Shown here piece after piece: positions 6,493-9,204 of a DNA stretch of 9,204 nucleotides. The translations under genes were made by a program, and so were the position numbers. The number at the start of each line of letters is the position of its first letter. Positions within the stretch are counted from its first letter, which is position 1. The notes under the pieces were generated by a model. It was not told where the DNA came from. It worked only from the letters and a program-made list of their open reading frames with translations, and did not search any database. Source of the DNA: DAIOFH01 sp036745875 (GTDB lineage Bacteria > Planctomycetota > SZUA-567); contig DAIOFH010000150.1 of NCBI GenBank assembly GCA_036745875.1, forward strand, positions 1-9,204, in the 5' to 3' direction.

Positions 6493-6600
6493 TCATTTGA
6501 CGAGCTGGTATTTGATCGAGTTACTGCGGTATTTCCGCCGCGCTTTGTTGTTTATCGCATGGATGCGGATTGCGGTGCTATAATGTGGGCGACGGTTCAG
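6493..6600 (-). CDS. Possible 35-aa basic ORF with CTG start (uncertain)
   Basis: The 132 bp between the 132-aa and 355-aa genes contain an open frame. It starts at CTG 6600, overlapping the upstream stop, and ends with TGA. The end of the peptide is strikingly basic and protein-like (NNKARRKYRSNSIKYQLVK). There is no ATG, GTG or TTG start in frame. A GGGG about 7 nt before the CTG is the only SD-like sequence. It may be a remnant of a decayed gene or chance. Confidence 0.2.
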   Translation of the reverse strand: MNRRPHYSTAIRIHAINNKARRKYRSNSIKYQLVK

Positions 6601-6995
6601 TTGTCATCCCCGTCAGAAGGGGAGTAGTCGATGTCAGGCCAGTAAAACACCGCCTGCCTTCCCATGTCGTCCCAACGCATCGTGTGTTGCAGCAGTTCCA
6701 TGACGCTTCTCACCGCGTCATAGTCGCTCTCCAGCATGCATAGTTCCTGCGTTTTCGTTTTGCCGCCATCCCCGTCCGCGGTTTCCTTGTCGCGTTTTTC
6801 GTCGTCGTAGGCGTTGTAATACACCGCGTTGTCGAGCTGCTCCGTGAGGAACCTCAAGATGACGGCGAGGGGCGATTCGTCTCCGACCAGAGCGAAGCAT
6901 CTGTGCCCGAACATCCCGCGCCCGGAGTAGTCTCCCATTACGGTGAATCCGCTTTCCTCGGCGAAATGCGCGAAGTCCTCGAGAATCTCCTTCAT
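6597..6995 (-). CDS. Unrecognised 132-aa acidic protein
   Basis: I do not recognise this protein. The N-terminal part (MKEILEDFAHFAEESGFTVM) is an acidic helix, followed by GDYSGRGMFGHRCFALVGDE and PLAVILRFLTEQLDNAVYY. A charged linker (about 68-84) precedes a second helical part (YDAVRSVMELLQHTMRWDDM), and the protein ends with a very acidic tail (DIDYSPSDGDDN). It has no membrane segment. ATG 6995 has a strong SD (ACAAGGAGAAAACA). An in-frame ATG at 7013 lacks one. The acidic character would suit a protein that mimics DNA or binds a basic partner, but this is speculation. It lies 44 bp after the 69-aa gene in the same operon. Confidence 0.82.
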   Translation of the reverse strand: MKEILEDFAHFAEESGFTVMGDYSGRGMFGHRCFALVGDESPLAVILRFLTEQLDNAVYYNAYDDEKRDKETADGDGGKTKTQELCMLESDYDAVRSVMELLQHTMRWDDMGRQAVFYWPDIDYSPSDGDDN

Positions 6996-7039
6996 TGTTT
7001 TCTCCTTGTTCATGGGCCGGTTGGCCATTCCGGTTGATC

Positions 7040-7249
7040 TCAGGCGTTGGCAAGCTCCCGCCGTATTCCCCACACCACCTCGAGTGCCGAGCCGAAAAAC
7101 CGCGCCCGGAGTACGGAGCAGACGAGGGTGGTTTTGCCGTCCTTCGTGTAGATGTACCCGCCGGCGTATTTGCCGCGGCCTTTGCCGAACCTGCCGTTCA
7201 TGCCGGTATCTGCCAGTATGGAGTTCACCTTCTTGATGGTGAAGTGCAT
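7040..7249 (-). CDS. Unrecognised 69-aa basic protein
   Basis: This small protein reads MHFTIKKVNSILADTG, then a Gly/Lys/Arg-rich centre (NGRFGKGRGKYAGGYIYTKD), then TTLVCSVLRARFFGSALEVV. It ends in TGA at 7040. It is basic (pI likely high) and may bind nucleic acid, but I recognise no family. ATG 7249 is preceded by GGAAAGGAACAACGC, almost the same leader as that of the 355-aa gene. The frame is open far upstream, but that part is Arg/Pro/His-rich shadow of the 96-aa gene. It lies 32 bp downstream of the 96-aa gene. Confidence 0.8.
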   Translation of the reverse strand: MHFTIKKVNSILADTGMNGRFGKGRGKYAGGYIYTKDGKTTLVCSVLRARFFGSALEVVWGIRRELANA

Positions 7250-7281
7250 GCGTTGTTCCTTTCCGCCTGTATGGCGTCTCG

Positions 7282-7572
7282 TTATTCGGCGACTTCCATT
7301 TCCACATTCGGCGCCGTCTCCTTCTCGGGGCGGTGGTCGTCGATGCCGCGGAGGGCGCCCTCGGTGGTGATGTCCTCGTCGGCCGCGAGAATGCCGTAGG
7401 CGCGCGTGAGGTGGGCTGCGACGCGGTCGAGGTTGGCGGCGTCCTCCAGGTCGATTCCCTCCAGGGCGCGGTATTTCTCGGCTTCCTTCACCTCGATCCG
7501 CAGCAGGGCGAGGAGCGCCCTGATTTGCTTGACGGTGGCGTGGTATCGTTGTGCGGCGGCTTGCTGGCGCAT
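7282..7572 (-). CDS. Unrecognised 96-aa helical protein, first gene of the operon
   Basis: This is the first clear gene downstream of the candidate promoter at 7766-7794, so it heads the - strand series. It is Ala/Leu/Glu-rich and probably coiled coil: RYHATVKQIRALLALLRIEV and KEAEKYRALEGIDLEDAANL, then LTRAYGILAADEDI and an acidic end (EKETAPNVEMEVAE). No function is recognised. ATG 7572 has a good SD (ACAAGGAGAACGCC), resembling the leader of the 132-aa gene. About 185 nt of untranslated leader separate it from the predicted promoter. Confidence 0.8.
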   Translation of the reverse strand: MRQQAAAQRYHATVKQIRALLALLRIEVKEAEKYRALEGIDLEDAANLDRVAAHLTRAYGILAADEDITTEGALRGIDDHRPEKETAPNVEMEVAE

Positions 7573-7684
7573 GGCGTTCTCCTTGTGCGGTCTTGGCGTT
7601 CCATAAAAAGGCGGGATCGTCGTTATCTCCCGGTTTGCCGTTGTGGGCGTGTATCGGGGAGGATGCGTTCACGCTCGCCCGTAT

Positions 7685-7703
7685 AATTTCTGTAAAAGTT
7701 GCA
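7685..7703. promoter_or_regulatory. Putative operator copy (AATTtCTGTAAAA) in operon leader
   Basis: AATTTCTGTAAAA (7685-7697) matches 12 of 13 bases with AATTACTGTAAAA inside the regulator promoter (9037-9049). Extended by GTTGCA to 7703, it also matches 12 of 13 bases with TGTAAAAATTGCA at 7803-7815. It lies roughly 70 bp downstream of the predicted -10 box of the small-gene operon, where a bound repressor could block transcription. Confidence 0.45.
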
Positions 7704-7729
7704 TGGCTTTGGGTTCTGCTTTTAAGGTG

Positions 7730-7787
7730 ATGCGTGATAATGCGTTAATTGTCTTTCCTATTTATAATATACGGCATAAAGACGCAT
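7730..7787. repeat. Three ATGCGT boxes around the operon -10 box
   Basis: ATGCGT occurs at 7730-7735 and 7740-7745, spaced exactly 10 bp (one helical turn). It occurs inverted (ACGCAT) at 7782-7787. The latter two extend to TAATGCG...CGCATTA and flank the predicted -10 box. This arrangement suits a protein-binding operator, but the word is only 6 bp. Confidence 0.4.
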
Positions 7788-7794
7788 TAGTCCA
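7766..7794 (-). promoter_or_regulatory. Candidate sigma-70 promoter for the small-gene operon
   Basis: Reading the - strand, TGGACT (7794-7789; 4 of 6 to TTGACA), a 17-bp spacer and TATATT (7771-7766; 5 of 6 to TATAAT) lie in the most AT-rich part of the window. It points toward the 96-aa gene. An AT-rich block with TGTAAAAATTGCA at 7803-7815 lies 8 bp upstream of the -35 box. Confidence 0.5.
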
Positions 7795-7802
7795 GGTGGA
7801 AA

Positions 7803-7815
7803 TGTAAAAATTGCA
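7803..7815. repeat. Second copy of TGTAAAArTTGCA
   Basis: TGTAAAAATTGCA repeats TGTAAAAGTTGCA of 7691-7703 with one mismatch, in direct orientation and 112 bp apart. The two copies bracket the candidate promoter of the small-gene operon. Confidence 0.5.
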
Positions 7816-7859
7816 AAAATAATCATGGAAAGTTGCCAGCGTTCCTGTATAATGTCGTC

Positions 7860-8259
7860 GGTGTCGATGAGAATTGGCAGTCGGCATGCAGCTTTCTTTC
7901 CGGTGCATAAAATTGTCACGAGGCATTGCGGGCTATTTTGAATGTGTATCCGTGTTTACGACCGTGCGGCGCGACGGCGGCGACCGATCTTGGCCGGGAG
8001 GGTGGGCGTTGACGATGAAGCATTGGCACTCCGGGGAGGACAAATGCGTGAGGGGACATTTGGACCGCTTTTATCCCATGGCGCGGTTTGCCTGGCTTCG
8101 CATGCTCACCTTGCCGGTATTTTTGAGATATATGCGGGGGAATGGATCGTGGAGGAATGTCGTTCTCATGGAGCGCGAAACGATTCGGAGCGGGGGGGAC
8201 GCGGGAGGTATGGCTGCTCCATGCCTCCCGTGCCGGATGCGAAGGGTCCATTTGGTCAT
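7860..8259. other. 400 bp without a convincing gene
   Basis: Several frames are open on both strands here, but none has an SD. Their products are Arg/Pro/His/Gly-rich, as expected of chance frames in GC-rich DNA. The best alternatives are a + strand ORF at 7942-8265 (107 aa, no SD) and a - strand ORF at 8071-8259 (62 aa), whose ATG directly abuts the stop of the regulator gene (TAAATG). A TATAAT at 7848-7853 on the + strand has no properly spaced -35 box. The region may be regulatory, encode an RNA, or hold decayed coding sequence. Confidence 0.5.
8200..8232 (+). repeat. Strong 14-bp hairpin, wobble-paired on the + strand
   Basis: The left arm 8200-8213 and right arm 8219-8232 pair along 14 positions around a 5-nt loop (CTGCT). 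On the + strand the two imperfect positions (8201/8231 and 8209/8223) are G-U wobbles. On the - strand they would be A-C mismatches. There is no T run after it, so it is not a terminator. It lies 28 bp beyond the stop of the regulator gene. Confidence 0.65.
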
Positions 8260-8871
8260 TTATAGAAAATTACGTTTGCTGAACAGCTTCTCCAGGTGCT
8301 CGCCGATGGTTTCCATGGCGAAGTCGAATAACGGCGTCGAGATTTCTCCCCGGTCGTGCATTTCGTCCGCCTTCAGTATTTGGGCGATGATGCTCTTTAT
8401 GGGGTCCGCGTCCTTTGGAGGCCCTCCGGTCGTGACTTTGCGGCCGGTTGGGGCTTCACGTTGCGCGGGAGCGATTTGTTTCGACGAAGGCGGCGTTTCG
8501 GCGACCTGTGATTCGTCATCGTCGTCGGCGTGTTCTTCGAGGGCGGAATGCTTTTGTTTTATCTGCGATACCTGCCGCAGTTCCTGATATATTTTCCCCC
8601 AATTCCCGGGAGCGGTTTTCAAGTGCTCGACGGGGACGCCGAAAGCGTCGGCGATTGTTTTCAGCCAGCGTTCGTTCGGAGTGCGGTTGCCATGTTCCCA
8701 ATGCGACCATTGCGCCGGTGAAACCCCGATCGCTTCGCAACATTCCTTTCCGCCCCCGAATCCGGGGAATTTTCTCTTTCGTTCGTCCTGGATCCTCCAT
8801 GCGATTACCATGCGCTGTTCGGCATCGATCGCTTTCTTTTTGGCGGATGTCTTCTTTATTTTCTCAGGCAT
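8260..8871 (-). CDS. XRE-family helix-turn-helix regulator
   Basis: This 203-aa protein begins with a very basic tail (MPEKIKKTSAKKKAIDAEQR), followed by a Cro/XRE-type helix-turn-helix at about 20-84. Its recognition part reads GKECCEAIGVSPAQWSHWEH, then GNRTPNERWLKTIADAFGVP, a classic XRE ending. Residues 111-155 are an acidic, Pro/Ser/Thr-rich linker, and 156-200 a helical C-terminal part (DPIKSIIAQILKADEMHDRG) that may mediate dimerisation or bind a partner. It is likely a transcriptional repressor of the element. ATG 8871 has GGGAG 5 nt upstream. The TTG at 8883 lies too close to be the start. It is transcribed in the same direction as the small-gene operon, whose control region contains a near copy of a motif in its own promoter. 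Confidence 0.88.
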   Translation of the reverse strand: MPEKIKKTSAKKKAIDAEQRMVIAWRIQDERKRKFPGFGGGKECCEAIGVSPAQWSHWEHGNRTPNERWLKTIADAFGVPVEHLKTAPGNWGKIYQELRQVSQIKQKHSALEEHADDDDESQVAETPPSSKQIAPAQREAPTGRKVTTGGPPKDADPIKSIIAQILKADEMHDRGEISTPLFDFAMETIGEHLEKLFSKRNFL

Positions 8872-8954
8872 GACGACTCCCAACTGTCAAATGGCACCAG
8901 CCTTTCGACGGCAATAATACCACTCTCCACCGGATGCCGATTCATCGCGGCCAT
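8856..8954 (-). CDS. Possible 32-aa upstream ORF overlapping the regulator start
   Basis: From ATG 8954 (or ATG 8945) a 32-aa frame reads MAAMNRHPVESGIIAVERLV and continues PFDSWESSCLRK, then TAA 16 nt inside the regulator gene. GGAG lies 4 nt before ATG 8954. The composition is protein-like, and the overlap would allow coupled translation of the regulator. It would not be made if transcription begins at the extended -10 near 8914-8922. Confidence 0.25.
   Translation of the reverse strand: MAAMNRHPVESGIIAVERLVPFDSWESSCLRK
8914..8922 (-). promoter_or_regulatory. Extended -10 candidate close to the regulator gene
   Basis: On the - strand TGGTATTAT (8922-8914) fits an extended -10 (TGnTATAAT-like) with no good -35 box. 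It would give a leader of about 35 nt before ATG 8871. It is an alternative or additional start to the promoter at 9028-9055. Confidence 0.35.
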
Positions 8955-9027
8955 GGCGCTCCGGAATATTTCATCCTACCCCGGGCCATCGCAATTGCTT
9001 GGCTTCCCACACTGTTGCTCTCCAATA

Positions 9028-9055
9028 ACTATAGAGAATTACTGTAAAAAATCAA
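9028..9055 (-). promoter_or_regulatory. Candidate promoter of the XRE regulator
   Basis: On the - strand TTGATT (9055-9050), a 16-bp spacer and TATAGT (9033-9028; 5 of 6) form a fair sigma-70 promoter. It would give a leader of about 150 nt before the regulator. The spacer contains the palindrome TTACTGTAA (9039-9047), within the 13-bp element shared with the small-gene operon leader. A repressor bound there would cover the promoter, consistent with autoregulation. Confidence 0.5.
9037..9049. promoter_or_regulatory. Putative operator AATTACTGTAAAA in the regulator promoter
   Basis: This 13-bp element contains the 9-bp palindrome TTAC-T-GTAA and lies between the -35 and -10 boxes of the candidate regulator promoter. 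A 12/13 copy lies at 7685-7697. Confidence 0.45.
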
Positions 9056-9121
9056 TTCATTTCGGATTAAAAAACTTACCACAAAGACATCTGTAACATA
9101 TTGACTGTCATGGCGTTTCGA

Positions 9122-9204
9122 TTAACCATCCGCTTGTTTCCGTATTTTGTCCAATATCTTGCCAATGGTACGCTCGATGCCATCAGCAGTAAATATTGCA
9201 TGCT
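9122..9204 (-). CDS. C-terminal end of an unrecognised gene (cut by window edge)
   Basis: The last 83 bp hold an open - strand frame ending in TAA at 9122. It reads HAIFTADGIERTIGKILDKI and then RKQADG, an amphipathic, helix-like and natural-looking tail. Most of the gene lies beyond the window, so no function can be assigned. The opposite strand is also open here (an ORF from ATG 9110, no SD), so the strand choice rests on amino-acid composition and on matching the orientation of the neighbours. Confidence 0.45.
   Translation of the reverse strand, partial: HAIFTADGIERTIGKILDKIRKQADG

Noticed and set aside
6571..6584. TGCTATAAT extended -10 on the + strand
   Set aside because: It has no -35 box and points into genes on the opposite strand.
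7040..7672. 210-aa frame extending the 69-aa gene upstream
   Set aside because: The extension overlaps the 96-aa gene and is dominated by Arg, Pro and His. The SD is right before ATG 7249.
7833..7853. TTGCCA and TATAAT on the + strand as a promoter
   Set aside because: The spacing is only 9 bp, far from the 16-18 bp needed, and no convincing gene follows.
7874..8587. 237-aa open frame on the + strand
   Set aside because: The second half is antisense to the XRE regulator, the first half has no SD, and the composition is irregular (many Cys, Arg, Ser).
1..9204. CRISPR arrays, tRNA or rRNA genes, insertion sequences, oriT or relaxase
   Set aside because: No regularly spaced repeats, RNA-gene signatures, transposase motifs or relaxase motifs were seen anywhere in the window.

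Overview
The window looks like part of a conjugative element (plasmid or integrative element) from a Gram-negative, probably proteobacterial host. The basis is a recognisable TrbJ-TrbL pair from a P-type type IV secretion / mating-pair system, moderately GC-rich DNA, and good Shine-Dalgarno (SD) sequences before most genes. I cannot name the genus. A run of exactly 100 N (4010-4109) marks a draft-assembly scaffold gap, so order and distance across it are not proven.

Layout. Positions 1-3123 on the + strand hold the end of a transfer operon: an unrecognised charged protein (possibly cut by the window edge), TrbJ, TrbL, and a strong intrinsic terminator right after trbL. Positions 3151-7572 on the - strand hold a tightly packed series of ten small genes. 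Most are unrecognised, several share overlapping stop/start codons (ATGA, TGATG, and one 35-nt overlap), and one 44-aa gene is very short. Only two have recognisable parts: a 91-aa helix-turn-helix protein, and a 355-aa protein whose C-terminal segment resembles one recurring in plasmid and phage accessory proteins. The likely promoter lies at 7766-7794. About 400 bp (7860-8259) have no convincing gene but contain a strong hairpin. Next comes an XRE-type regulator (8260-8871, - strand) with its own promoter region, and the edge of a further - strand gene.

How the parts may work together. TrbJ and TrbL belong to the envelope-spanning mating channel. The convergent small-gene cassette has the look of an accessory or leading-region module carried next to a transfer region. 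A 13-bp element, AATTwCTGTAAAA, lies inside the candidate promoter of the XRE regulator (9037-9049) and, with one mismatch, in the leader of the small-gene operon (7685-7697). A partial third copy sits just upstream of that operon's -35 box. This suggests that the regulator controls both itself and the cassette. It is an inference from sequence alone.
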